This document shows, one piece after another, positions 16,446 to 24,465 of a DNA stretch of 64,000 nucleotides. Under the pieces are notes generated by a model. It saw only the letters and a list, made by a program, of their open reading frames with translations. It searched no databases and was not told the DNA's origin. The DNA comes from Ferrovibrio sp035304305 (lineage in GTDB: Bacteria > Pseudomonadota > Alphaproteobacteria > Ferrovibrionales > Ferrovibrionaceae): NCBI RefSeq assembly GCF_035304305.1, contig NZ_DATGQG010000152.1, positions 20,887 to 84,886 of the forward strand, read 5' to 3'. Made by a program: the position numbers and the translations under genes. Position 1 is the first letter of the stretch. Every line of letters starts with the position of its first letter.

Positions 16446-16896
16446 GCGTGCTTCTCCTTCGGGCTCCGAAACGTTTCCGTTCCCGCCGTGATCGAACGGC
16501 GTCGCGTTAACCACGACTGCCGGTCCGTCCCGCGGCGGAAATGCAGACGCATACAAATCAAAGAAGCCACGGCGGCTGTGTGGTAATTGCGTGGTCAGGC
16601 TGTGTCACGTGATGGAAGCGGGACATAAACGGGAGCGCTGTGACTTTTCCGAGGCGCAGTCATCGATCAGCCTCTCTGACCTTGAACGTTCGCCCAGCGC
16701 TCGTAATATCCGCCCGGTCAACAACGTATCCGGATCCTGATCGTGCGGTCCGCGTGTTGATGTCTTCAGTATCGCTCGCCCAGCAATGGGTAGAGCCAAG
16801 CCCGAAGGGCCTTCTGCACGGGGGAAAGCTTGAGAACGGTCACAGCCGCACGCAAAGCGGACGGTAAAGGACGAACAGTGGGGCGAGATCGAGCGT
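16446..16896. other. 451-base divergent intergenic region
   Basis: No credible gene is seen here. The region separates the phosphohexomutase gene (minus) from the lipoprotein-regulator-kinase genes (plus). It contains a promoter at 16682-16709, a CACGTG palindrome near 16608, and TCACAGCC at 16840-16847, which resembles the motif found upstream of exopolysaccharide genes further on. Confidence 0.6.
16682..16709 (+). promoter_or_regulatory. Candidate promoter of the lipoprotein/two-component operon
   Basis: TTGAAC (16682-16687) and TAATAT (16704-16709) are separated by 16 bases. A start near 16716 would leave a leader of about 180 bases before the ATG at 16897. Confidence 0.5.
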
Positions 16897-17481
16897 ATGC
16901 CGAATGGCGCTTCTTCACCGACTGCCTGCTGCACGCCTGCGGTAACGCGTGGCCGTGCTTCATGGCCGCCGCGTCTGATCGCCGCCGGTTCGATCCTTCT
17001 GCTGCTCGTCGCGTGCGAGACTCTGCCGCTTCCCGGCCTGTCCGATACCGGCGAAGCGCGAACCAGTTCCAGTTCCCAGGTCAAATCAAAAAAACCAAGG
17101 GCGGCCATGAGCGGCACGTCCGGTTCCGCTGCATCCATCTCCGCCAGTGCAGCCAAGGCGAAACCGGTGGCGGTCACCAGGCCGACGGATACGCAGGACC
17201 CGTTATCGACTGGCGTAACCGGGCAGCAGATTCAGCTGTCCGGCCTCAGCGAGCAGGAACTGCGCAATCTCTACGGTGCGCCAAGCGAAGTCGAGGACAG
17301 GGCGCCCGCCAGGATCTGGCGGTACCGCAAGGACCAGTGCGCCCTGGCAGTTTCTCTGTATCCAGATGTTCAAACCCGCGTCTTCCGAATCCTAAGCTAC
17401 GAGGTGACAGGCTATGACGGTACTGATCAGCGAAACCACCAATGCTGGCCCGAACTACGTTCCGGTGCCCAGCCGCGGTGA
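16897..17481 (+). CDS. Hypothetical lipoprotein with a BamE-like C-terminal segment
   Basis: A 194-residue protein with a signal sequence (RLIAAGSILLLLVACE) ending in lipobox LVAC, so Cys40 would be lipidated. After a Ser/Ala/Lys-rich linker comes LSGLSEQELRNLYGAPSEVE and IWRYRKDQCALAVSLYPD. This pattern of a small alpha-beta domain with a conserved W-x-Y and cysteine recalls BamE/SmpA-type lipoproteins. No in-frame alternative start shortens the unusually long 26-residue n-region. The 3' end overlaps the response regulator gene by 68 bases in another frame, so tight coupling with the two-component system is likely. Function unknown. Confidence 0.7.
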   Translation: MPNGASSPTACCTPAVTRGRASWPPRLIAAGSILLLLVACETLPLPGLSDTGEARTSSSSQVKSKKPRAAMSGTSGSAASISASAAKAKPVAVTRPTDTQDPLSTGVTGQQIQLSGLSEQELRNLYGAPSEVEDRAPARIWRYRKDQCALAVSLYPDVQTRVFRILSYEVTGYDGTDQRNHQCWPELRSGAQPR

Positions 17482-18229
17482 TGTCAGTCGCGGTGAAACC
17501 AAAGAGATCCGGGTTGTCCTTGTTGATGATGATGACGATTTCCGCGAGGCGATCAGCGGCGAGCTGAGCGACGAAGGTTTTGACATGCGCGGCTTCGGCG
17601 ACGGCACCGCCATGTTCGACTATTTCAGCGAAGGGGGTTCCGCCGACGTCATCGTGCTCGACTGGCGTCTGCCGGGCACCTCCGGCCTCGATCTGCTCGG
17701 CCAGCTGCGGCGTCGCGGCATCATGCTGCCGGTCATCTTCCTGACCGGCATGCCGGCGACATCCTACGAAAGCGCGGCGCTGGACAACGGTGCGCTCGAC
17801 TTCGTCAACAAGTCGCGCGGCGCATCGATCCTGGCGCGCCGTATCCGGCTGATCATGAACGCGGCAAAGAACCCCCCGGAGCAGCGCCGGCAGGAAGTGC
17901 TCTACTGTGGTGATCTTCTGCTGCGCCCGCAGGTCAGTCGCGCGATGTGGAAGGGTCATGACGTCAACCTGACCGTGGTCGAGTTCAACATCGTGTCGCT
18001 GCTGGTGCAGAACGCCAGCGAATATGTGACCTACAGGGCGATTTACGACTGCGTGCACCATGCGGGCTTCATCGCGGGGAACGGGGAAGATGGATACCGG
18101 ACAAATGTACGATCCTCAATTAAGCGGATCCGCAACAAGTTCCGCGCCATCGACCCTGAGTTTTCGCAGATCGAAAATTTCCTTGCCTTCGGCTACCGCT
18201 GGCGCGGCGCCCCAGTCGAGCGAGCCTGA
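17414..18229 (+). CDS. OmpR/ChvI-type response regulator
   Basis: A 271-residue two-domain regulator. The receiver domain has the acidic pocket VDDDDDF, phosphoacceptor D83 in VLDWRLPGTSG, the conserved Thr in FLTGMP and Lys in FVNKSRG. The C-terminal winged helix (from about residue 170; LTVVEFNIVSLLVQN, RTNVRSSIKRIRNKFR, GYRW) is of the OmpR/PhoB class. About 30 extra residues precede the receiver; a later start is possible. It is followed 13 bases later by its presumed kinase and lies at the head of the exopolysaccharide locus, so control of that locus is likely but inferred. Confidence 0.9.
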   Translation: MTVLISETTNAGPNYVPVPSRGDVSRGETKEIRVVLVDDDDDFREAISGELSDEGFDMRGFGDGTAMFDYFSEGGSADVIVLDWRLPGTSGLDLLGQLRRRGIMLPVIFLTGMPATSYESAALDNGALDFVNKSRGASILARRIRLIMNAAKNPPEQRRQEVLYCGDLLLRPQVSRAMWKGHDVNLTVVEFNIVSLLVQNASEYVTYRAIYDCVHHAGFIAGNGEDGYRTNVRSSIKRIRNKFRAIDPEFSQIENFLAFGYRWRGAPVERA

Positions 18230-18242
18230 TGCCCAGCGAGTG

Positions 18243-19739
18243 ATGCGCCGCCTTGGCGCATCACTCACCCTCAAGCTGGTCGGGCTCGTCGGCGTCTTCA
18301 TTGCCCTGCCTGTCGTTCTCTACGGTCAATTCGAAAGCGCCGACGCGCAGCGCCGCGAACTGGTGGCGCGTGGCATCGAGCATCGCAGCTGGCTGATCGT
18401 CCAGGCGCTCACCCCGCTGCTCGATCGTCCGGACTCCGCGCGACACAGCGACCTGAACGCCGAGCTGCAGCGCTATAACGACGGCCGCTCGATCCTGAAA
18501 CTGATGTACTCGCCCGACAACACGGGTGGCGAGCGGCAGTTCTATTATGTTGCCTCCTCGCCGAGGACCGGCCTCGACGAGATCGGGCCTGAACTGGAGA
18601 GTCTTGCCGAGCGCGGCATCCTGCAGCGCCTGTCGCAGAGCTGCGAAGGGCCGACATCCTTGGATGTGCGTTACCGCCAGGCCAGCGGGCGCGAAGACAT
18701 CCTGACATCCGTTCTGCCGATCCAGACGCGCTGGGGCTGCTGGGTTCTGATCTCGGCCCATCCGACCACCGAATTCCTCAATCTGTCGATCGGCCGCTCC
18801 TACTGGCAGACGCGCGAGATCCGCATCGCGGCGGCGATCTACTTTGCCTTCGCGCTGCTGGCCGGCCTGATCGCCCTCAGTGTATGGCGCAACCTGCATC
18901 ACTTCCGCCGCGTTGCCCGCGAGATCCGCCAGGGACGCGCGAGCGCCAAGAGATTCGCCGACCACAACATCGTGCCGGAGCTGACCAGCGTGGCGCAGGA
19001 TTTCGACCAGCTGGTCGCCGATCTGCGCAAGGTGGCGAAGGACATCCGCCAGGCGGCGGAGGACAATGCGCATTCCCTGAAGGCGCCGATCTGCACCATC
19101 CAGTCGTCTCTGGAACCGCTGCGGCGGATCGTGCCCGAGGACAACCAGCGCGCCAAACGCGCGGTCGTGCTGATCGAGTCCTCGATCAACCGTCTGCATG
19201 CTTTGGTCAACGCGGCCCAGCGGCTGGATTACAACACCGCCGATCTGATCGACGCGCCGCGCGAGGCGGTCAGCGTCACCCAGGTGGTGGCCGACATCCT
19301 CTACCGCAGCCGCGAGGTAATCGCCGAGCGCCAGATCCGCCTGGTACGCGTGTTGGACGACAACGTCATTGTCCGTGCCGGCAAGGGCGTGCTCGAGGTC
19401 GTGGTCGAGAACGTGATCGACAACGCCATCAGCTTTTCTCCGCCGGACAGCACGATCACCGTAACGCTGACGAAGGATCGTAAAAATGTCACGTTGCGGG
19501 TTGATGACGAGGGGCCGGGCATCGATCCGCAGAAGGTCGAACACATCTTCGAGCGGTATTTCTCGCTGCGGCCTGCAAAGCAGGCGGCAGAGGCGCTCGC
19601 GAACCGCAATCTCGATCATTCCGGGCTCGGATTGTGGATCGTCCGCCGCAATGTCGAGGCGCTCGGCGGCCGTGTCGCGGCGATGAACCGCATCACCGGT
19701 GGACTGAGCGTGCAGATCACGTTGCCGGCCGCGGAATAG
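18243..19739 (+). CDS. Membrane sensor histidine kinase
   Basis: A 498-residue kinase. It has an N-terminal transmembrane helix (LTLKLVGLVGVFIALPVVLYG), a periplasmic sensor of about 160 residues and a second helix (IRIAAAIYFAFALLAGLIALSV). The H-box is DNAHSLKAPICTIQSSLEPLR (His277), with N-box VVENVIDNAISFSP and G-boxes VDDEGPGID and HSGLGLWIVRR. The H-box has Ser-Leu-Lys-Ala in place of the usual Glu/Asp-Leu-Arg/Lys-Thr, an unusual variant. The ATG at 18243 suits the first helix; longer in-frame starts overlap the regulator. Forms a pair with the upstream response regulator. Confidence 0.88.
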   Translation: MRRLGASLTLKLVGLVGVFIALPVVLYGQFESADAQRRELVARGIEHRSWLIVQALTPLLDRPDSARHSDLNAELQRYNDGRSILKLMYSPDNTGGERQFYYVASSPRTGLDEIGPELESLAERGILQRLSQSCEGPTSLDVRYRQASGREDILTSVLPIQTRWGCWVLISAHPTTEFLNLSIGRSYWQTREIRIAAAIYFAFALLAGLIALSVWRNLHHFRRVAREIRQGRASAKRFADHNIVPELTSVAQDFDQLVADLRKVAKDIRQAAEDNAHSLKAPICTIQSSLEPLRRIVPEDNQRAKRAVVLIESSINRLHALVNAAQRLDYNTADLIDAPREAVSVTQVVADILYRSREVIAERQIRLVRVLDDNVIVRAGKGVLEVVVENVIDNAISFSPPDSTITVTLTKDRKNVTLRVDDEGPGIDPQKVEHIFERYFSLRPAKQAAEALANRNLDHSGLGLWIVRRNVEALGGRVAAMNRITGGLSVQITLPAAE

Positions 19740-19767
19740 CGCCGACTTCTGCCGACTCCCGCAGACA

Positions 19768-19780
19768 CAGGATGATCACT
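19768..19780 (+). promoter_or_regulatory. Candidate EPS regulatory motif upstream of cpsB
   Basis: CAGGATGATCACT is a variant (10 of 13 positions) of the sequence CAGCTTGATCACA found upstream of two other exopolysaccharide genes (29194 and 38166). It lies in the 106-base gap before cpsB. The role is inferred. Confidence 0.35.
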
Positions 19781-19845
19781 GGTGGCTCGCAGGTCGCGTG
19801 GCCATAGTCGCAGGGCTTCCCCATTACCTGTCGACGAGGCTGACG

Positions 19846-21309
19846 ATGAATGCCGTGACCGAGACCAGTCGTTTTCTGGATCAGGATAGTTTCAAGATCC
19901 ATCCAGTCATTCTCGCCGGCGGATCCGGGACGCGGCTGTGGCCGCTGTCGCGGGCGGTTTACCCGAAGCAGCTGCTCGCGCTCACCTCGGAGCGCACGCT
20001 GCTGCAGGAGACCATCGAGCGCAATCTCAGCGATGCGGGCTTTGCCGCACCGATCGTCGTCTGCAACGACGAGCACCGTTTCCTGATCGAAGAGCAGATC
20101 GAGGAACTGGGCGTCCGTCCCGGCAAGCTGATCCTCGAGCCGGTCGCCCGCAACACCGGTCCGGCACTGGCTGCCGTTGCCGTCTGGCTCAGCCGGCGCG
20201 ATCCGGAAGCGCTGATGCTGGTGCAGCCTGCAGACCATTCGATCGGTGCCGCGGCCGCCTTCCACCGCGCCGTGCAGAGCGGCATCGGCGCGGCGGAGAA
20301 GGGGAAGCTGGTCACCTTCGGCATTGCCCCGACCCGGCCCGAGCCGGGCTACGGCTACATCAAGCTCGGGCCGCTGCTGGACGGCTCCGACCAGGCGCGC
20401 CATGTCGACCGCTTCGTCGAGAAGCCCGATCCGGACACCGCGAAGCGTTATGTCGAGAGCGGCGCCTTCTGCTGGAACAGCGGCATATTCCTGATGTCGG
20501 CACGGCATCTCATCGCGGAACTGCAGCGCCTGCATCCGGCGATCCTGGAAGCGGCCGAGCGTGCGGTGGACAACGGCGAGGAGGATCTCGGTTTCTTCCG
20601 TCTCGATACCGCGGCCTTTGCCGATGCGCCGGCACTCTCCATCGACCGTGCGGTGATGGAGCATACCGAGCATGCCGCCGTCATTCCCGTCGACATGGCA
20701 TGGAGCGATCTCGGCTCCTTCCAGGCTCTGCGCGATGCGGCCGATCGCGACGGCGACGGTAACGTCGTCAGGGGCGACGTGCTGACGAAGGATGTCCGCA
20801 ATTCCTATCTGCGCGCCGAGGACAAGCTGCTGGCCGTGATCGGCATGGATGACGTTGTGGTCGTCTCCACCGACGATGCCGTGCTGGTCGCCAAGGCGGA
20901 CCGCGTCGACGAGGTCTCGGCCATCGTCGCCCAGCTCAAGCAGCGCAACCGGCAGGAGTCGGTCACGCATACCACCACCTACCGGCCCTGGGGCTACTAC
21001 CGTTCGGTCGATCTGGGCGAGCGCTTCCAGGTCAAGCGCCTGATGGTCAAGCCGGGCGCCAAGCTGAGCCTGCAGAAGCATTTCCATCGCGCCGAGCACT
21101 GGGTGGTGGTGCGAGGAACGGCCATGGTCCAGCGCGACGATGAGCAGATACTGCTGCGCGAGAACGAGTCGATCTACATCCCGGTCGGGGCCGCCCACCG
21201 GCTGGAAAATCCCGGCAAGCTGCCGCTGCACCTGATCGAGGTGCAGTCCGGCTCCTACCTCGGGGAGGACGACATCGTCCGCCTGGCCGACAATTACGGC
21301 CGGTGCTGA
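19846..21309 (+). CDS. cpsB: Mannose-1-phosphate guanylyltransferase/mannose-6-phosphate isomerase
   Basis: A 487-residue bifunctional enzyme. The N-terminal nucleotidyltransferase has VILAGGSGTRLWPLSR, YPKQLLAL and FVEKPD. The C-terminal cupin (from about residue 370; RPWGYYRSVDLGERFQVKR, KLSLQKHFHRAEHWVVV) is the type II phosphomannose isomerase. It makes GDP-mannose, the precursor of mannose units and, through gmd and fcl at 34.8-36.8 kb, of GDP-fucose. The start at 19846 has ACGAGG upstream; the TTG at 19798 is less likely. One base separates it from galE. Confidence 0.95.
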   Translation: MNAVTETSRFLDQDSFKIHPVILAGGSGTRLWPLSRAVYPKQLLALTSERTLLQETIERNLSDAGFAAPIVVCNDEHRFLIEEQIEELGVRPGKLILEPVARNTGPALAAVAVWLSRRDPEALMLVQPADHSIGAAAAFHRAVQSGIGAAEKGKLVTFGIAPTRPEPGYGYIKLGPLLDGSDQARHVDRFVEKPDPDTAKRYVESGAFCWNSGIFLMSARHLIAELQRLHPAILEAAERAVDNGEEDLGFFRLDTAAFADAPALSIDRAVMEHTEHAAVIPVDMAWSDLGSFQALRDAADRDGDGNVVRGDVLTKDVRNSYLRAEDKLLAVIGMDDVVVVSTDDAVLVAKADRVDEVSAIVAQLKQRNRQESVTHTTTYRPWGYYRSVDLGERFQVKRLMVKPGAKLSLQKHFHRAEHWVVVRGTAMVQRDDEQILLRENESIYIPVGAAHRLENPGKLPLHLIEVQSGSYLGEDDIVRLADNYGRC

Positions 21310-21310
21310 C

Positions 21311-22333
21311 ATGGCTCTGTTCGACGGAGCGGAAAACCGCCCGGCGCTGCTGGTCACCGGCGGCGCGGGCTATATCGGCAGCCACGTCTGCAAGGCGGTC
21401 GCGGCGGCCGGGTTCCTGCCGGTCACCTACGACAACCTGTCTGCCGGCCATCACTGGTCGGTCCGCTGGGGGCCCCTGGAATGCGGTGACCTGATCGATT
21501 CCGGGCGCCTCGACGAGGTCATGCGGCAGTACCGCCCGGTGGCTGTTATCCATCTGGCAGGACTGATTATTTCCAGCGAATCGGTGAGCGATCCGGCGCA
21601 GTATTACGACAACAATGTCAGCGGCACGCTCAATCTGCTGGCGGCCATGCGGCGGAATGCGGTCGACCGGATCGTTTTCTCGTCCAGCGCGGCGGTTTAC
21701 GGCGAGCCGGAAGTCACCCCCATGCCGGAGAGCCATCCCTGCATCCCGCTCAACCCCTACGGGACCAGCAAGCTCATGATCGAGCGGGTTCTGCAGGATT
21801 ATGCCCGGGCCTACGGTCTCCATTCGGTCTCCCTGCGCTACTTTAACGCGGCCGGGGCCGATCCGGACGGGGAGACCGGGGAGGCCCATCCCGTCGAAAC
21901 CCATTTAATCCCGCTTGTACTAGATGTTGCGGCCGGTTATCGTCATTTCGTCGCAATCTTTGGAGCGGATTATCCGACCCGGGATGGCACTTGTGTGCGC
22001 GACTACGTGCATGTTTGCGATTTGGCGGAAGCCCATGTTCGGGCGCTTCGCTACCTCGACACGTCCGTCGGGGCCCATGTGTTCAACCTGGGAAATGGCA
22101 ACGGAGCCACCGTGCGAGAGGTTGTAGAGCTTGCAAGGCGGGTTACCGGGAGGCCAATTCCCGTCAGGGTGGAACCGCGTCGCCCCGGCGATCCGGCCGT
22201 CCTGCTTGCAGATTCGAGCCGTGCGCGGCAGGTGCTGGACTGGAAACCGGCGCTATCGGATCTCGAGGCCATGGTCGCAACTGCATGGAGTTGGCACCGG
22301 AGGGTGTCGTCCCGCGCACAAGCCGCCCAATAA
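21311..22333 (+). CDS. galE: UDP-glucose 4-epimerase
   Basis: A 340-residue extended short-chain dehydrogenase. The NAD-binding motif is LLVTGGAGYIGSHV, the catalytic Ser/Tyr/Lys set lies in FSSSAAVYGEP and NPYGTSKLM, and RYFNAAGADPDGETGE plus RDYVHVCDLA are typical of GalE. It interconverts UDP-glucose and UDP-galactose and here probably supplies galactose to the exopolysaccharide. It follows cpsB by one base. A slightly lower GC stretch with rarer codons runs from about 21900 to 22150, but the frame is intact. Confidence 0.94.
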   Translation: MALFDGAENRPALLVTGGAGYIGSHVCKAVAAAGFLPVTYDNLSAGHHWSVRWGPLECGDLIDSGRLDEVMRQYRPVAVIHLAGLIISSESVSDPAQYYDNNVSGTLNLLAAMRRNAVDRIVFSSSAAVYGEPEVTPMPESHPCIPLNPYGTSKLMIERVLQDYARAYGLHSVSLRYFNAAGADPDGETGEAHPVETHLIPLVLDVAAGYRHFVAIFGADYPTRDGTCVRDYVHVCDLAEAHVRALRYLDTSVGAHVFNLGNGNGATVREVVELARRVTGRPIPVRVEPRRPGDPAVLLADSSRARQVLDWKPALSDLEAMVATAWSWHRRVSSRAQAAQ

Positions 22334-22381
22334 CGGGCGGTCGCCAGCGGGCCGGTTGGATGAGTCGCCAAGTGGGGGTCA

Positions 22382-23671
22382 ATGTCTGTCCGTAAGTCGT
22401 CTGTCCGTCATCTGGGCGTCAGTCTGCTCGCCATTTCCGCTTTCGCCGCTACCGGAGCTTTTGCGCAAACCACTCCCCGGCCGAGTCAGCCGGTGGACGA
22501 GGTCGTCCGGGGCGCAACGGTGACCGAGCGCTCCCGCCCGGATTACGATCCGGTCGGCGTCCGGCTCGGCGGCTTCTTCCTGCTGCCCGCGCTGTCGGTG
22601 CAGGAGAGCTACAACAGCAACATCTTCGCCACCGAGAGCAACGAGGAGAGCGATTTCATCACCTCGATCGAGCCCAAGCTCGATCTGCGCTCGAACTGGA
22701 ACAACCACGCGCTGAACCTGCATGCCGATGCGCGGGTGGTGCGGTTCGCCGATTTCGATTCGGAAGACTTCGAGGATTACACCCTGGCGGCGGACGGCCG
22801 CGTGGACGTGCAGCGTGACCTCCGCCTGTTCGGCGGTGTGGCGCACATGCTGCGCCACGAGCAGCGCTCTTCGCCTAACGATCAGGGCGGCCGGGAGCCA
22901 ACGGAGTACGAAGTCAGCACGATCAATCTCGGCGTCGAGAAGCAGTTCAACCGCCTCTCCACCCGGCTTGACGCCAAGCGCGACTTCATCAGCTACGACG
23001 ACGTCCGCACCGGCGCCGGCGGTACCATCGACCAGGGCGACCGCGACCGCGAGCAGACCGAGATCGGGCTGCGCGCCGGCTACGAGATCGCGCCGCTCCG
23101 CGAGATCTATGTCCTGGGCCTGTACAATTTCCGGGAATATGACCGCACCACGGACCGCAACGGCTTCCGGCGCGACTCCGACGGCTACACCCTGGCGGTC
23201 GGTGCCGAGTATGACCTGTCGGGTGTGACCTTTCTGGACGCCTATGTGGGCTACACCCAGCAGGAATACGACGACGCGCGGCTCGGTGACCTGAGTGGCT
23301 GGACCGCCGGGGCCAAGCTGACCTGGAACGTCACCCAGCTGACCACCGTGACCGGCACGCTGTCGCGCGAGGTCGAGGAAACCATCCTCAGCAACGCCTC
23401 GGGCTACTTCGCCACGCGGGCGGAAATCCGCGCCGATCACGAGCTGCTGCGCAACCTGCTGCTCAATGCTTCGATCGGTTACGAGAATGACGAGTTCGAA
23501 GGCATTTCGCGCGACGACGATTACTATCTCTTCGGCATCGGCGCGAAATATCTGATGAACCGCTACCTGTCGGTTTCGGGCGGTTACGGCTATCGCACGC
23601 GGTCGTCGAACCAGCCCAACGCCGACTTTGACGAGAATGTGGTCTTTCTGCGTCTGACCGGCCAAATGTAA
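22382..23671 (+). CDS. Outer-membrane beta-barrel protein (BBP2-type) of the EPS locus
   Basis: A 429-residue exported protein with a signal peptide (LGVSLLAISAFAATGAFAQ). The rest alternates short amphipathic strands ending on aromatic residues, finishing in VVFLRLTGQM, consistent with a 16-18-strand outer-membrane barrel. The segment FFLLPALSVQESYNSNIFATESNEESDFI matches the putative beta-barrel porin 2 family, members of which are common in exopolysaccharide clusters. It may help polymer passage across the outer membrane beside the Wza-like protein; this is inferred from position. Confidence 0.82.
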   Translation: MSVRKSSVRHLGVSLLAISAFAATGAFAQTTPRPSQPVDEVVRGATVTERSRPDYDPVGVRLGGFFLLPALSVQESYNSNIFATESNEESDFITSIEPKLDLRSNWNNHALNLHADARVVRFADFDSEDFEDYTLAADGRVDVQRDLRLFGGVAHMLRHEQRSSPNDQGGREPTEYEVSTINLGVEKQFNRLSTRLDAKRDFISYDDVRTGAGGTIDQGDRDREQTEIGLRAGYEIAPLREIYVLGLYNFREYDRTTDRNGFRRDSDGYTLAVGAEYDLSGVTFLDAYVGYTQQEYDDARLGDLSGWTAGAKLTWNVTQLTTVTGTLSREVEETILSNASGYFATRAEIRADHELLRNLLLNASIGYENDEFEGISRDDDYYLFGIGAKYLMNRYLSVSGGYGYRTRSSNQPNADFDENVVFLRLTGQM

Positions 23672-23677
23672 GCGATT

Positions 23678-23699
23678 AACCGGCCTTTATCGGCCGGTT
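23678..23699 (+). terminator. Hairpin after the beta-barrel gene
   Basis: AACCGGCC / GGCCGGTT (8 bp) with a 6-base loop starts 7 bases after the stop codon. No T-run follows, so it may be a weak or Rho-assisted terminator, or a processing stem between the barrel and wza genes. A second inverted repeat (ACCCGCG 23751-23757 / CGCGGGT 23776-23782) followed by TTTCACTTT lies further on in the same gap. Confidence 0.45.
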
Positions 23700-23706
23700 G
23701 TTGCCT

Positions 23707-23719
23707 CCGCTTGGTCACA
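23707..23719 (+). promoter_or_regulatory. Candidate EPS regulatory motif upstream of the wza-like gene
   Basis: CCGCTTGGTCACA matches CAGCTTGATCACA (29194, 38166) at 11 of 13 positions and lies about 90 bases before the polysaccharide export gene. Confidence 0.35.
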
Positions 23720-23808
23720 CCAGCCCGGCGTCTTTGTTGCTAAGTGTTTGACCCGCGCGGTCGCTGAATGCGGCCCGCGGGTTTCACTTTGCTCAGAGAA
23801 GCCGAAGC

Positions 23809-24465
23809 ATGATGCACTCCAGAAAATCCGGTTCTGCTGTCGCGGCGTTCTGCCGCCGTGTCAGTGTTGCTGTCGCATTCTGCGCCGCGCTGATCCTGGC
23901 CGGCGGCGCAGGCGCGCAAACGGCCAGGTCCGGCGCGGCGCCGATGCCGCAGCAGAGCGCCGCGCAGACGCCGGGCATGCCGGGCGCACAGCCACAGGTC
24001 GACCTGGGTTACCGCCTCGGTTCCGGCGATCGCGTCCGCATCACCGTCTACGGCCAGCCGGAACTGACCGGCGAATACCAGGTTGATGGAACCGGTCAGC
24101 TGGCATTTCCGCTGATCGGACAGGTACAGGCCGGCGGGCTGACCGGCCAGGGCCTGGAGCAGGCGCTGGTCGACAAGCTGAAGCCCGACTACCTGAAAAA
24201 TCCGAGCGTCAGCGTCGAGGTGCTGACCTATCGCCCCTTCTACATCGTCGGCGAGGTCAAGCAGCCCGGCAGCTACCCCTATGTCACCGGCATGTCGGTG
24301 ATCAATGCGATCGCGCTGGCGGGAGGCTTCACCTACCGCGCCCGCGAGAGCTCCTTCTACGTGAGCCGCACCGGGCCGAACGGCGAAAAGACCCGGCTTG
24401 ATGCCACACCCGAAACTCCGGTCATGCCGGGCGACGTAATCACTGTTCGCGAGCGGTACTTCTGA
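23809..24465 (+). CDS. Wza/GumB-type polysaccharide export protein
   Basis: A 218-residue exported protein with a signal peptide (AVAFCAALILAGGAGAQ). A poly_export domain (YRLGSGDRVRITVYGQPELTGEYQVDGTGQLAFPLIGQVQAGGLT) and an SLBB-type domain (YIVGEVKQPGSYPYVTGMSVINAIALAGGFTYRA) follow. It should form the periplasm-to-outer-membrane conduit for the polymer. No lipobox is obvious and the C-terminal membrane helix of E. coli Wza is missing, as in shorter GumB-like members; the neighbouring barrel may supply the outer-membrane pore. The stop overlaps the kinase start (TGATG). Confidence 0.92.
   Translation: MMHSRKSGSAVAAFCRRVSVAVAFCAALILAGGAGAQTARSGAAPMPQQSAAQTPGMPGAQPQVDLGYRLGSGDRVRITVYGQPELTGEYQVDGTGQLAFPLIGQVQAGGLTGQGLEQALVDKLKPDYLKNPSVSVEVLTYRPFYIVGEVKQPGSYPYVTGMSVINAIALAGGFTYRARESSFYVSRTGPNGEKTRLDATPETPVMPGDVITVRERYF

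Noticed and set aside
21900..22150. Locally AT-richer stretch in galE, considered as a sign of recombination
   Set aside because: The frame and all GalE motifs continue undisturbed; the shift in codon use is short and no repeat or mobile gene flanks it.
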